Shown: positions 25,066-35,955 of the stretch, in pieces
Layout of the letters: every line of letters starts with the position of its first letter
How positions within the stretch are numbered: position 1 is the first letter of the stretch
Assembly: GCF_050436995.1 (NCBI RefSeq)
Contig: NC_134774.1
Location: forward strand, 1,920,501-1,984,500
From: Anticarsia gemmatalis
Lineage: Eukaryota; Arthropoda; Insecta; Lepidoptera; Erebidae
DNA length: 64,000 nucleotides
Reading direction: 5' to 3'
Notes under the pieces: generated by a model
What the model was told of the DNA's origin: nothing
What the model saw: only the letters and a program-made list of their open reading frames with translations
The model's database searches: none
Made by a program: the position numbers and the translations under genes

Positions 25066-25343
25066 GTTAAAAAACTAAAACCATAGCCAGTTGCGCTCAC
25101 CGGTCGGTAAACGATCTGTGGGTTAAGCAACCATTGGCGCGGTCATTCGATAGATGGGTGACCGCATAGTGGTATTTGAACTGGGCGTCTCCGTGCTTCG
25201 GAGGGCACGTTAAAAGTCGGTCCCGGTTGTTGTCTACTAAGATAACAGTCGTTAAGCCACGTCAAAGGCCTCCCGGGCGGTTTGAACAACCTAGACACTA
25301 GGTTGACCACTAACCATACGACAAACAACAAGTTAAAAAACTA
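25066..25343. repeat. Target-site duplication of the SINE D insertion
   Basis: GTTAAAAAACTA at 25066-25077 and again at 25332-25343, identical. This is the expected footprint of LINE-driven insertion and fixes both SINE ends. Confidence 0.85.
25078..25331 (+). repeat. 5S rRNA-headed SINE (family D), reference copy
   Basis: About 250 bp. The head resembles the 5S rRNA internal promoter: GGTTAAGCAACCATTGGCGC (5S: GTTAAGCAACGTCGGGC) and ATAGATGGGTGACCGCATAG (5S box C: GATGGGTGACCGC). Next come the central block CTCCGTGCTTCGGAGGGCAC and GTCGGTCCCGG, then a family-specific tail GATAACAGTCGTTAAGCCAC...TTGACCACTAACCATACGAC. No coding capacity. By analogy with known SINE3 elements it should use TFIIIA-type pol III transcription. 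Confidence 0.85.
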
Positions 25344-25498
25344 CTATAATATGTTTTCTCTTTTTCATTTCGCTATAGAGTGAAAGAAACAAAACTCTTT
25401 ATAAGCCTTTCATAACTTCATAAATATATATTTTTATGAATAAGAGGGTATTACTTCTGTAGTAGTTAAATATTGATATTTATTTATTTTTGTAACTT

Positions 25499-25738
25499 CT
25501 TATCATATTAGTAGTCAACCTAGTGTCAAAGTTGTTCAAGCCCGAAGACCTTTGACACGGCTTAACAACTGTTATCTTAATCGACAACAACCGGGACGGG
25601 TTTTTACGTGCTCTCCGACGCACGGAGTTCAAATACCACCATGCGGTCACCCATCTATGTAATGACCGCGCCAAGGTTTGCTTAACCTACAGATCGTTTA
25701 CCGACCGGTGAGCGCAACTGGCTATGGGCGCCTCCACT
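25499..25738 (-). repeat. SINE D
   Basis: Full-length reverse copy whose head faces the head of the next copy, 88 bp away; together they make a large inverted repeat. Confidence 0.85.
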
Positions 25739-25825
25739 ATATTATCAGAGCTTATTCCACGTTTATTATTAAGACAGTATATTTGTATGGATTTAAGGTA
25801 TGTATGTAAATAAGACAATTTGTAT

Positions 25826-26083
25826 GAGGCGCCCATAGCCAGTTGCGCTCACCGGTCGGTAAACGATCTGTGGGTTAAGCAATCCTCGGCGCGGTCATTC
25901 CATAGATGGGTGACCGCATAGTGGTATTTGAGATGGGCGTCTCCGTGCTTCGGAGGGCACGTAAAAAGTCGGTCCCGGCTGTTGTCTTCTAAGATAACAG
26001 TCGTTAAGCCATGTCAAAGGTCTTCGGGCTTGAACAGCTTTGACACTAGGTTGACCACTAACCATACGACAAACGAACGACCG
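25826..26083 (+). repeat. SINE D
   Basis: Full-length copy including the complete first bases GGCGCCCATAGCCAGTTGCG, which define the 5' end of the family. Confidence 0.88.
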
Positions 26084-26274
26084 AACTATGAAATTCGTAA
26101 TGTAGGCAATTGTTTCATACATGTATGAAATAGTTCATACATGTATTTAATCACGTAGTGGGTATATTTTAAGGTAAAATATATTTAAATACATATTCGT
26201 ACGAACTGTAAATTTATTCATTAATTGTAAATTTAATATTAATGAAATACAACTACAACAAGAAACTACTTTTG

Positions 26275-26472
26275 TCAAAATGTTCCCCGTTTTGTTAACA
26301 TTTTTTACTGGTACTCTGCTCCTATTGGTCGTAGCGTGATGATATATAGCCTATAGCCTTCCTCGGTAAATGGGCTAACTAACACTGAAAGAATTTTTCA
26401 AATCGGACCAGTAGTTTCTGAGATTAGCGCGTTCAAACAAACAAACTCTTCAGCTTTATAATATTAGTATCG
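26275..26472 (-). mobile_element. HelA Helitron, 3' end lost
   Basis: Reverse copy from GTTCCCCGTTTTGTTAACAT to the 5' end; the terminal hairpin and CTAG are gone. Confidence 0.78.
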
Positions 26473-26545
26473 ATTAGTATGAAATTTTGGGAAAGAAATG
26501 CATCTTAAATATCTTGTTTTTCTACGTATGGACATGCATTATACA

Positions 26546-26739
26546 TCCTACTAATATTATAAATGCGAAAGGCTGTGAGTATGTATGTTGTTACTCTTTC
26601 ACGCAAATACTACAGAATCTATTACAACGAAATTTAGTATATAGCTAGCTGAAGACCTAGAATAACACATAGGCCACTTTTTATTCCGGAGTTTTCAAGG
26701 GATTGGATTCCACGCGGACAAGTTGCAGGCGGCCTCTAG
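26546..26739 (+). mobile_element. HelB Helitron, complete
   Basis: TCCTACTAATATTATAAATG to CTAG; several substitutions in the hairpin. Confidence 0.82.
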
Positions 26740-27012
26740 TAAATACATAATATCACGTCTTCTTCACATAGGGGTAGGCAGAGACCAAAGAACGCCACTT
26801 GGTACGATCCTTACTTCTTTGTACATATGAACGTAAAACTAGTTTGACCGGAGCCACCTAGATTTTAAATTTAATTAATATAGCAACATTTGTGTTGCAT
26901 AATTTTAACTGGTAACATTAATTGACATAGTTAGGTTAGAATAAGATCCGTTTATTTTGAGGTCTTAAGACCATTAGCTAGTTATTACATAGTCAGATTT
27001 TTATTACTTTAC

Positions 27013-27206
27013 TAGCTGACCCGGCAAACATTGTTTTGCCATAAAAATTTAATAAAAAAACATTGTCCAGCGGACTAAATTATGAATCTAAACCATTCTC
27101 AGATCCCCTTCAACACACACAAAAAATTTCATCAAAATCAGTCCAGTCGTTTAAGAGAAGTTCAGTGACATACACACTTACAGAATAGTCATATATATAA
27201 AGATTG
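27013..27206 (-). mobile_element. Helitron-like element, fifth family
   Basis: Reverse orientation, CTAGCTGACCCGGCAAACAT at the left and ATATATATAAAGATTG at the right. It shares only the terminal style with HelA. A SINE D copy abuts its 5' end. Confidence 0.55.
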
Positions 27207-27208
27207 TT

Positions 27209-27459
27209 GTTTGTCGTATGGTTAGTGGTCAACCTAGTGTCAAAGTTGTTCAAGCCCGAAGGCCTTTGACGTGGCTTAACGACTGTTATCTTAGTAGACA
27301 ACAACCGGGACCGACTTTTAACGTGCCCTCCGAAGCACGGAGACGCCCAGTTCACATACTACTATGCGGTCACCCATCTATGGAATGACCGCGCCAATAG
27401 TTGCTTAACTCACAGATCGTTTACCGACCGGTGAGCGCAACTGGCTATGGGCGCCTCAA
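27209..27459 (-). repeat. SINE D
   Basis: Full-length reverse copy with the complete head GGCGCCCATAGCCAGTTGCG at its right edge. Confidence 0.87.
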
Positions 27460-27585
27460 TATATAAAGATAACATACATCTATCCACCTACTAACTTTAA
27501 TATTAATTACAATTTACTATATAAATCAGTGTTCCAGTTTCACACTTAATAAACATAAAAGTACATTTTCTTCACAATCTTTCTG

Positions 27586-27756
27586 GGGGGCTATCACGTA
27601 TCTCAGTTGTCAAATATTTGAAAGACACTACCCTGTACATTGTTTTCTCCCTTAGAATAATGTGGTTAGCACGTTACGTCAAAGCAGCAATGTACTGAAT
27701 AATGACCATCAATTTGACGTACACTAGCTGTCAACTGAGATACGTGATAAGCCCGC
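27586..27756. mobile_element. MITE M5 with 20-bp terminal inverted repeats
   Basis: GCTATCACGTATCTCAGTTG at the left and its reverse complement CAACTGAGATACGTGATAAG at the right; about 170 bp, single copy in the window. The interior is not palindromic. The target duplication is not obvious. Confidence 0.7.
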
Positions 27757-28068
27757 AGGTCATTTAATTCTTTAATTACAGTAATTAATTAATTACAATT
27801 AAGTTGAACAGATAATACACATGTTTTTGCACGCAACGTTTCACATGAATCGAGATCACAAGCGTTTATAACGCGTTCCCGAACGAATGTGTTAACGTCA
27901 AATTTGGCGCCAAAGGAAAAAATGGCGGATTTTTTTGTCAAATTTTATTTCTGTGCGGGAAATCTTTTCACGCGAAGTTGCGAACTTGTTGTGGAATTGC
28001 TAGACTTTAGTTATTTTTTTAGGATTTGTTAATATAGATTCCTTGTTATGTCCATATATTGGCATTAC

Positions 28069-28262
28069 AGACAACTCCCGCACTAAGAATTGATCTTGTG
28101 CCGCAGAGACTTTTACAAACATACAAACAACGGACACAAAGTACAATCAGACCGCAAACAACTATTTATGAATCGAACAAATAATTGTTCCGTGTGGGAA
28201 TCGAACCAATGACCTCTCGACGCCGTGGTATTGGCGTAGCGACCTTAACCATTGCGCCAAAC
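28069..28262 (-). repeat. SINE A
   Basis: Nearly full-length reverse copy; its head ends GCGCCAAACGCAGGC rather than GCCACGGAGGC. Confidence 0.82.
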
Positions 28263-28487
28263 GCAGGCAAATATGTCTAAAATGTAATTAAAACAACGTA
28301 TTATATTATTAGTCATCACATAACACTATAAACAAGACAAAGAGTGATAAAAGACAATTATTCTCATTAGTCGTGTGGCGGCCATATTGAGAGGCTGAAT
28401 CATGTGTCTTTGCTTACATGACATAATGACGCGGGAAATAGGCCATTTTGAAATTAAAAGTATTAATAATTTTACTTGATTTAGATT

Positions 28488-28956
28488 GAGGAGCTCCTAG
28501 CTATTGAACAACAGCCGCGCGGATCTATCTCTGAGGTTAAGCTACGCTTGTCGAGGTTGTTTTGTGGATGGGTGACCATATAATGCATAAAAGTTTTTCC
28601 GTGTTTTTAAAAGGTAAGTTAAATTGTGAGTGCGGCTGTCATCTTCGAAGATCTTTGACAGTCGTTAGCAGTAGTCAGAAGCTTGAAAGTCTGACAACCA
28701 GTCTTAGTATCGTGTTATAACACAATACTCCTCGGTAAGACTGGTAGCCAGACTTTCAAGCTTCTGACTACTGTTAACGACTGTCAAAGATCTTCAAAAA
28801 TGACAGCCGGGACCCACAATTTAACGTGCCTTCCGAAACACGGAGGAACTCGATATTTATAAAATGGTCACCCATCCACAGGACAACCTGGACAAGTGTC
28901 GCTTAACCTCAGAGATCAATCCGCGCGGCTGTTGTTAACTAAGCCACGGGCTCCTC
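28488..28956. repeat. Two SINE E copies as a tail-to-tail palindrome
   Basis: Sense copy at 28488-28715 and antisense copy at about 28716-28956. Both break in the tail near the CAGTCTTA / AAGACTGG words, so the junction is a near-perfect inverted repeat with a 5S-like head at each outer end. Confidence 0.82.
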
Positions 28957-29235
28957 CAAACTTTAAACTACTATTGAGAAATATTCAAAAGAACTTAGCC
29001 GGGACAGATCGGCAGCGGGATACAACACGGTTTGAACAGTCAAATAAATATTTGTAATTTTAAATGAGTATTTCGGCCTGTATAAGTTGTTCACATTATT
29101 TATTCAACAACGACGCTTGGAGCTAAAAATAACGCGCGAACGTCACAACACGGCCATGTTTGAATTGTATTTTTTTCTTAAATTGATATTTGGTAACATG
29201 ACTTTTGCCCGCGATTTCGGCTACTTTTTGATTTG

Positions 29236-29344
29236 CCCCCGGTTTCTGAGGCACATTTAGCGGTAGTTTATCTATTCAATAGCGTTAAAAAAAACTATAG
29301 AATAGATAAACTACTGCTAAATGTATCTACTCAGAAACCGGGCA
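29236..29344. mobile_element. MITE M1
   Basis: Left arm CCGGTTTCTGAGGCACATTT, right arm ending CTCAGAAACCGGGC. Confidence 0.8.
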
Positions 29345-29511
29345 TTAGGACAGAATTATCATATAAAATCTTCCTCATATTTTATCCCCTTGGGGGTAGA
29401 ATTGATCAAAAACCTTTCTTAGCGAATGCCTAGGTCTTAACATCTACCTGCATGTCAAATTTCAGTTCGATCCGTCCAGTGTTTTGGGCCGTGCGTTGAT
29501 AAATCACAATC

Positions 29512-29624
29512 CCCCGGTTTCTGAGTACATTTAGCGGTAGTTTATCTATTCAATTGCATTTTTTATATGAGTTTAAGCTATTGATTAGATAAACTACCGC
29601 TAAATGTGCTCAAAAACCGGGCAT
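29512..29624. mobile_element. MITE M1
   Basis: Second copy within 170 bp of the previous one; arms intact, two changes in the loop. Confidence 0.8.
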
Positions 29625-30205
29625 GTCAGTCAGTCATCTTTGAATGATATCTTAAGATGTCTTGCAGAAAGGTACTGCTACTCGTAACTGACGGTTCTGT
29701 ATGACAACATGTATGTATGTGAATGAAGCAAGGGAAGTTTGTAAGGATCGTACCAAGTGACGTTCTCTGGTCTTTAACCTTCTTGAATCACATATTATAT
29801 TAAATCCGTTGCGTAGTTTTAAAGATGTAAGCATACATACATACATACATAGGGACAGACGCGGGAGCGACGAACGTTTTGCTAAATACAAATGTTTAAC
29901 CACAATATGATAATTGATAGTCTTTATAAGCAGTTTACAAAACTTGTATTTTTAAGAAAACGTGATATTTTTTTGACAATAAAAACCGTGTGTTTTTTTA
30001 TTTATATACCTATTTTATTATGCGATGTCCTTGTGGTATTAATGTGGAGTAAAAATATGTGAATATGGCCCTATTTGAAGGTTTGTGGTTAAGTGTTTGG
30101 AAGCGTAACTGATAGAAAACGAGATAGTATGAAATTCAACTTGTTAAGCCAAATTTTTCCATGCTATATCGATGAAGAAAAATTTGTGATGATATCTTGT
30201 CTAAT
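29625..30205. other. No gene; repeat family I copy inside
   Basis: A family I copy at 29668-29785 (GGGAAGTTTGTAAGGATCGT), then unique AT-rich DNA. No coding signal. Confidence 0.45.
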
Positions 30206-30298
30206 GCCCGGTTTCTGAGTACATTTTGCGGTAGCTTGTCTATTCAATAGCGGTTAAACACATAAAAAAACGCTATTGAATAGATAAACTACCGCTCA
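30206..30298. mobile_element. MITE M1, right terminus lost
   Basis: Stops within the right arm at AACTACCGCT, where a SINE C 3' part (30306-30414, sense) begins. Confidence 0.75.
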
Positions 30299-30305
30299 TG
30301 AAGAA

Positions 30306-30414
30306 ATGTTAAGTCCCTAACCTGCACTTGGCCAGCGTGGTGGACTCAAGGCGTAACACCTCCCTCATTCTAGCAGAAGACTCTTGCCCAGCAGTGGGAC
30401 ATTAATCTTAATAC
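30306..30414 (+). repeat. SINE C, 3' part
   Basis: CCTGCACTTGGCCAGCGTGG to GGGACATTAAT. Confidence 0.78.
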
Positions 30415-30502
30415 AAGTATTTGTCACTCAACCATAATAATAATAATAGATTAAAAAAAGCGTTTAATAGTGGGAATCGAAATGTCAAAATAAAATGTTT
30501 GA

Positions 30503-30702
30503 CGCCTCCGTGGTGATTTAGGTCACCACGCCAATACCATTGCGTCGGGAGGACGTGGTTTCGATTCCCACACGGAGCACTTATTTGTGCGATCCACAAA
30601 ACATTGTTCCGGGTCTGGTCGTGCGTCGTGTCCGTTGTTTGTATGTTTGTAAAAAGTCCCCGAGACACAAGAGCAATTCTTAATGCGGGAGTTGTCTTTT
30701 AA
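30503..30702 (+). repeat. tRNA-derived SINE (family A), reference copy
   Basis: About 200 bp in sense. The head GACGCCTCCGTGGTGATTTAGG is a mutated A box (TGGCGCAGTGG in other copies); B box GGTTTCGATTCC. The body includes the inverted pair ATTTGTGCGATCCACAAA and the family word GTCCGTTGTTTGTATGTTTG; the tail is GCACTAAGAATTGCTCTTGT in reverse, ending GGGAGTTGTCTTT plus poly(A). Confidence 0.83.
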
Positions 30703-31029
30703 AAAAAGAAAAAAAAAGGAATGTTGTTGGTTATAAACATAATTTTAAATCCCTTCAAAATCCGTTTAAATAACCGTGTAAAACTACTCAATATATGCGA
30801 ATTTATATTCGCAAGGCTGTTATGAAAGTTGTATGTTGTTGTCTCTGTCTTACACAGTAGTATAGACAGAGATAGCGTGTTAGTTTGTATGCGTTACAAT
30901 ATGGCGGCAACGCCCGCGTTTTTTTGCGTTGTTTTCCTTTTGCGTTACTTGTTGGGAGACGGTTTTATCGATGACAATTGATGATTTTAAACTAGACTTA
31001 AGACGAGATCGTGACCAAGTAACAATGGA

Positions 31030-31420
31030 AACAAAGATCGATCTTTGTGGTTAAGCAACGCTTGCCAAGGTTGTTCCGTGGATGGGTGCATAAGGCTCTA
31101 CCCCCTTTCCGAGCTAGTGGTAGATTAAGTAATTGTAACGACTATCATAAGTGTCAATATTTGACCTAAATGAGTAAATGATTTGATTTTGATTTTACTA
31201 AATATCTTATTCATATCGAGTTCCTTCGTGTTATGGAAGGCACGTTAAATTGTGGTTCCCGGCTGACATTTTCAGAGATCTTTGACAGTCGTTAACAGTA
31301 GTCAGAAGGTTGAAAGTCTGACAACCAGTTTTTCCGAAGGGTATCGTGTTATAACCCAGATAACTGTGTTGTGGAGGTCAGATAGACAGTCGTTCCATGT
31401 GAAATACTGGTATTCACCCT
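31030..31420 (+). repeat. SINE E split by a LINE 3' fragment
   Basis: Head at 31030-31090 (GGTTAAGCAACGCTTGCC, GTGGATGGGTG), then the LINE tail 31092-31196, then the rest of the SINE from CATATCGAGTTCC to its CAGTCGTTCC tail part. In this copy the head word is GTTAAGCAACG, exactly as in 5S rRNA. Confidence 0.8.
31092..31196 (+). mobile_element. LINE-1L 3' fragment inside SINE E
   Basis: Last 100 bp of the LINE ending AATGATTTGATTTTGATTTT. Confidence 0.75.
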
Positions 31421-31575
31421 GGCCTAACACCTCCCGCATTACGAGAGGAGACCTAGCAGTGGGACATTAATAGATTATAATAATAATTAATAATAAATTT
31501 AACCCATTACTGTCCCACTGCTGGGCAAGGGTCTCCTCCCGTAATGAGGGAGGGGTTAGGCCTTGAGTCCATTAA
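31421..31575. repeat. Inverted pair of SINE C 3' ends
   Basis: Sense terminal part at 31421-31482 and antisense part at 31498-31575, sharing ATTAATAGATTAT at both outer borders. Confidence 0.7.
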
Positions 31576-32029
31576 TAGATTATTATTTTATTTAATCGGA
31601 GAAAAAAAAACACTTATTTTCGTAGGGGGCGTAAGTTCAAACCACCCGGCAATCATTACTCCTCATAAAAAACAGACTAATTGAAAACCTCCTACTATTT
31701 TGTAGCCGGTTAAAAACTAAAAGAAAGGAAAGAAACCTGCGTGCGAAAATAATAATCTAAAATGGTTGAATCATTTTATAAACGAATGGACGTAATCAGT
31801 AATTGTTTGCAAGCTTCTTCTATCATCAATTATTAAGAATGAGTTTGCCAATATATTTTTTATTGGCTCTAATATAGCATTAAACAGTGAGCGAATAAAT
31901 CAATTGAAATTTTGACTGCTGTCTCATACAATCACACCAACACACACAGACAAATACATGCATACATAAATTCACGCTTTTTTTTGCCATAGGCAGAGAC
32001 TTATGGACGCCGCTTGGTCCAAAAAAGTC

Positions 32030-32392
32030 TAGCCTTTCTACCAACTATGTTGAAGTCGGCTCCCAGTCTCACCGGATGCAGCTGAATATCAGTGTTTTAC
32101 ATGGAGCGACTGCCTATCTCACCTCCACATCCACAACACAGTTACCTGGGATAACACAATATCCTTCGGTAAGACTGCCTGGTTGTCAGACTTTCAAGCT
32201 TCTGACTGTTAACTACTGTCAAATATCTTCAAAAAGCCGAGACCCACAATTTTACGTGCCTTCCGAAACACGGAGGAACTCGATATGTATAAGATGGTCA
32301 CCCATCCACGGAACAACCTCGGCAAGCGTAGCTTAACCTTAGAGATCGATCCGCGCGGCTGTTGTTAACTAAGCCACGAGCTCCTCAAATAA
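32030..32392 (-). repeat. SINE E, full length
   Basis: Reverse copy from CTAGCCTTTCTACCAACTAT to the outermost head bases AAGCCACGAGCTCCT. Confidence 0.85.
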
Positions 32393-32690
32393 CTACCTAA
32401 TATACACGTGTTTCAAGAAAGTTCCTGCCTACTTCCACTTTTATACGAATGTTAATTAACCATAACTTTAACATGTGTAGTTAATTTATTACCAAAGCGG
32501 TTTTATTAAACAGTTAGTAGCACTCACGCTACCGTCTCGCGGTTTTTTTTGCATGGCAACATTTTTTGTGGGCATTGTTGTGGTAACATTGTTGACTTTT
32601 TTTGGCGGGAGTGCTGAAAAACGTCAGATATTTGCTAGTTTGATAAATTTGTCGGTCTAATACATAAATAGTAACAATCATATACTAATA

Positions 32691-32944
32691 TCTGTACTAA
32701 TATTATAAAGCTGAAGAGTTTGTTTGTTTGTTTGTTTGAACGCGCTAATCTCGGGAACTACTGGTCCGATTTGAAAAATTCTTTCAGTGTTAGATAGTCC
32801 ATTTATCGAGGAAGGTTATAGGCTATATATCATCACCCTACGACTAATAGGAGCAGAGTACCAGTAAAAAATGTTACAAATACGGGGAAAATTTTGACCC
32901 ATTCTCTCTTATGTGACGCAAGCGAAGTTGCGCGGGTCAGCTAG
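32691..32944 (+). mobile_element. HelA Helitron
   Basis: Complete: TCTGTACTAATATT to CTAG; preceded by A, followed by T. Confidence 0.85.
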
Positions 32945-33042
32945 TTATATTATATAAACAATTAATAAATAAAAATGAATCACTAAAATGTATGCACTCG
33001 CATAACTTTTGAACAACTGGACTAAATTGGACAATATTTAAT

Positions 33043-33198
33043 ACCTCAGTGGCTCAGTGGTTAAGGTGGTCGCCACGACACTACCATTGCTTCGGAAGGA
33101 CGTAAGTTCGATTTCGCACACGGAACAATTATTTGTGCGATCCACTAATAGTTGTTTCGGGACTGGTCGTACTTTGTGTCCGTTGTTTGTATGTTTAT
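33043..33198 (+). repeat. SINE A, 3' truncated
   Basis: Head GCCTCAGTGGCTCAGTGG-like and body to TTGTTTGTATGTTT; the tail is replaced by unrelated DNA. Confidence 0.75.
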
Positions 33199-33301
33199 TT
33201 CATACATTTATGTCTACACTATCGGGAATAACAGGCCTCATGTTATATCCTTTTTATTGCTAAATAACTGGTTTTGATAGACCGTATATATTTCTATATT
33301 T

Positions 33302-33533
33302 ACTTACTTATATTATAAAATTGTGGTTTGTTTGAACGCGCTAATCTCATTTACTTCTGTTGCGAATTGATAAATATTTTACTGTTGGATAGTCTATTTA
33401 TTGAGGCAGGTTAGAGACTATATAACATCACGCTACGACCATTAGGAGCAGAGTACCAGTCAAAAATGTTATGAAAACAGGCAAAATTTTAACCCATTCT
33501 CTCTTATGCGATGAAGTTACGCGAGTCAGCTAG
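33302..33533 (+). mobile_element. HelA Helitron, diverged
   Basis: 5' end decayed (ACTTATATTATAAAATTG), 3' hairpin partly deleted, CTAG kept. Confidence 0.75.
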
Positions 33534-33549
33534 TATTATTATAGATCTA

Positions 33550-33915
33550 TATAGCCAGTAAGCCAAACGGTCGGCAGTGTATGCGACTGCCGCGCGAGAT
33601 GTCTCGGGTTCGAATCCTAGGTCATGCCAAAAAGACTTTTCTGAGATTTTCTATTATAAATTCTCAGAGATTGCCCGGAAATAGGAAGTTGAGGTCTTAG
33701 ACCTCCGTGCCTCGGAGAGTACGTAAAGCCGTCGGTCCTGCGGCTGACCTCTCTCTGGTCGTGTCGGTTATCCGTCCCACTACGTTATGAGAGTGAAGGA
33801 ATAGAGAGTGTACCTGTGTATTGTGCACACACTTGGACACTATAAACAAAGTCCTGCACAGTTGGCTGGTTTGAATGAAACTGGCCGCCGTTCGGCCAGA
33901 ACAGCATTCATATAG
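33550..33915 (+). repeat. tRNA-headed SINE (family F), reference copy
   Basis: About 365 bp. tRNA-like head with B box GGGTTCGAATCC; then GACTTTTCTGAGATTTTCT; then a central block TCCGTGCCTCGGAGAGTACG followed by GCCGTCGGTCCTGCG, clearly related to that of families D and E. The tail is GTGAAGGAATAGAGAGTGTA...TTGTGCACACACTTGGACAC...GTCCTGCACAG. Confidence 0.82.
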
Positions 33916-34119
33916 CCAGTATTTTGCTAAGTAGCTATGCAAAGTATGCAGTTGCTATAACATGCGTCCGTCGCCTGATTGCTAGTAACCGGTTCTAATC
34001 GTATGACGCACACATTTTAATAGACATTTTTATGTATTTGTTATGTTGGCAGCAATGATTGTTGATTTAAAAATAAATTGTCTATGGCACTTTCGATTTT
34101 GAAAAATAAATGTATCTAA

Positions 34120-34388
34120 TAATGGCCGAGTGGTATAACTTGTTGTCTTCCACGCAAGTGGTTGCAGGTTCGAACCCGAGGCAACACACCAATAACTTTT
34201 CCAAGTTATGTGTGTATTAGAAATAATTATCACTTGTTCCAACGGTGAAGGAAAACATCGTGATACGACCTTGCATGCCTGAGAGTCCTTTAGAACAGTT
34301 CTTGAAGGTATGCAAAGTCCCCAACCCCGAATTGGCCAGCGTGGTGGACTCAAGGCCTAACCCCTCCCTCATTACGGGAGGAGACTAG
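34120..34388 (+). repeat. SINE C, nearly full length
   Basis: Head GGCCGAGTGGTATAAC, B box GGTTCGAACCC; the last 35 bp are missing. Confidence 0.83.
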
Positions 34389-34707
34389 TCTAAAAAAAAT
34401 TACATTTGAATGGACTATTTAGGTGTAAAGTTTAAATACTTTAAATGTATAAAGAAAGCGTGTAGTCCCGGAACCAGAGAGTATTTTCTTATTCAACGCG
34501 TCAATGCTGCCAACATAATGATATGAAAGTAGAAACGCTACCGGTTTAATGCAATATAGATGACAAACTATCGCGCCTTCGTCCGTGTGAAAAGATTTCC
34601 CGAGGTGAAGAGAATTCTATATTTTAACCCCAGGTTATAAAATATCTGTGTGCCCAATTTCATAAAAATCAGTTAGTTTTCATGCACTACCATGAAAATT
34701 TACTATT

Positions 34708-34763
34708 TAATTGGCTTTTGAACAACTTTGACACAAGGTTGACCACTAACCATACGACAAACA
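34708..34763 (+). repeat. SINE D, 3' end only
   Basis: AACAACTTTGACACAAGGTT to ACGACAAACAACAA. Confidence 0.7.
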
Positions 34764-34892
34764 ACAACAAACAAGCAAAATTTCACTGCTCCAGTGGCAC
34801 ATTGTATTATATATGTAACTGAAGCACAAAGGTAGCAGGTTCAAACCCCGAGTTAAACCAAAAAATATTTTCATTTGAAAAGCTCTAAGTAA

Positions 34893-35035
34893 TAGCCTGA
34901 AATGTTAGTCCTACACCAGATCTCTCACTGGTCGTGTCTACCGTCCCACCGCACTATGAGAGTGATGTAATAGAGAGTGTACCTGTGTATTGTACACAAC
35001 ACACTATAAACAAACTCCTACGTAGATCACTAGTC
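34893..35035 (+). repeat. SINE F, tail part
   Basis: TCTCACTGGTCGTGTC through ATAGAGAGTGTACCTGTGTA to the oligo(CTAC) break. Confidence 0.7.
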
Positions 35036-35064
35036 GCCGAGACTTTATAAACAAACATTTTTCC

Positions 35065-35266
35065 TTAAGACAACTCCCGCACTAAAAAATTCTCTTGTGT
35101 CGAGGGGACTTTTACAAACATACAAACAACGGACACAAAGTACAATCAGACACGAAACAAATATTTGTGGATCGCACAAATAATTTTCCCATGTGGGAAT
35201 CGAACCCACGACCTCCTGACGCAATGGTAGCGGCGTGGTGACCTAAGCCACTGCGCCACGGAGGCG
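35065..35266 (-). repeat. SINE A, full length
   Basis: Both promoter boxes intact in the sense direction. Followed by a (CATA)n tract at 35279-35317 and a repeat family I copy. Confidence 0.85.
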
Positions 35267-35570
35267 ATCAACCGCAGCAACATACATACATACATACATA
35301 CATACATACATACATAGAACCACGCCTTCTTCCCGTACGGGTAGGCAGAGACCAGAGAAAACCACTTGGTACTATTCAACCTTCATACAAATATTTTTGA
35401 AGTAATTTTAATTTTATATTAGTAACTGAACTGTGAATAAATAAGTTCCGAATCAAACCAGAATATTTAAAAATGTCAAAGATCAAAATAAACATTTGAA
35501 ATATTTTATCGGAACGACTGACGAAATTTGCGAGCCAAATTAATTCATTGTCCCATTAATGTCCCACTGC

Positions 35571-35784
35571 CACGGCTGTCATTTTCGAAGATCTTTGACA
35601 GTCGTTAACAGGAGTCAGAAGCTTGAAAGTCTGACAACCAGTCTAACCGACGGGTATCGTGTTAAATCCCGGGTAACTGTGTTGTGGAGGTCAGATAGAC
35701 AGCCGCTCCATGTAAAACACTGGTATTCAGCTGCATCTGGTGAGACAGGAAGCCGACTCCAACATAGCTTGGAAGAAAGGCTAA
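35571..35784 (+). repeat. SINE E, tail two thirds
   Basis: From GGCTGTCATTTTCGAAGATC to GGAAGAAAGGCTAAGCTCAT; head missing. Confidence 0.8.
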
Positions 35785-35955
35785 GCTCATATAATGTCCC
35801 ACTGCTGGGCAAGGGTCTCCTCCCTTAATGAGGGAGGGGTTAGGGCTTGAGTCCCCCACGCTGGCCAACTGCGGGTTGGGGACTTTGTATACCTTCAAGA
35901 ACTGTTCTAAAGAACTCTCAGGGATGTTTTCCTTCACCGTCGGAACAAGTGATAA

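Larger units (their letters stand above)
25030..25451. mobile_element. MITE M3 split by a SINE D
   Basis: Left arm 25030-25077 (TTATTCATAAACACACTATA), right part 25332-25451 ending TTTTTATGAATAAGAGGG. The SINE D sits between, flanked by a 12-bp target duplication. Confidence 0.82.

Noticed and set aside
25078..25180. 5S rRNA gene
   Set aside because: Only the internal promoter region resembles 5S; the 5' and 3' thirds do not, and the unit ends in a SINE body with a target duplication.
30540..30565. tRNA genes suggested by A and B box words in many places
   Set aside because: All such words lie in the heads of SINE families A, B, C, F and X; acceptor stems do not pair, the flanks are SINE bodies and copies are repeated.
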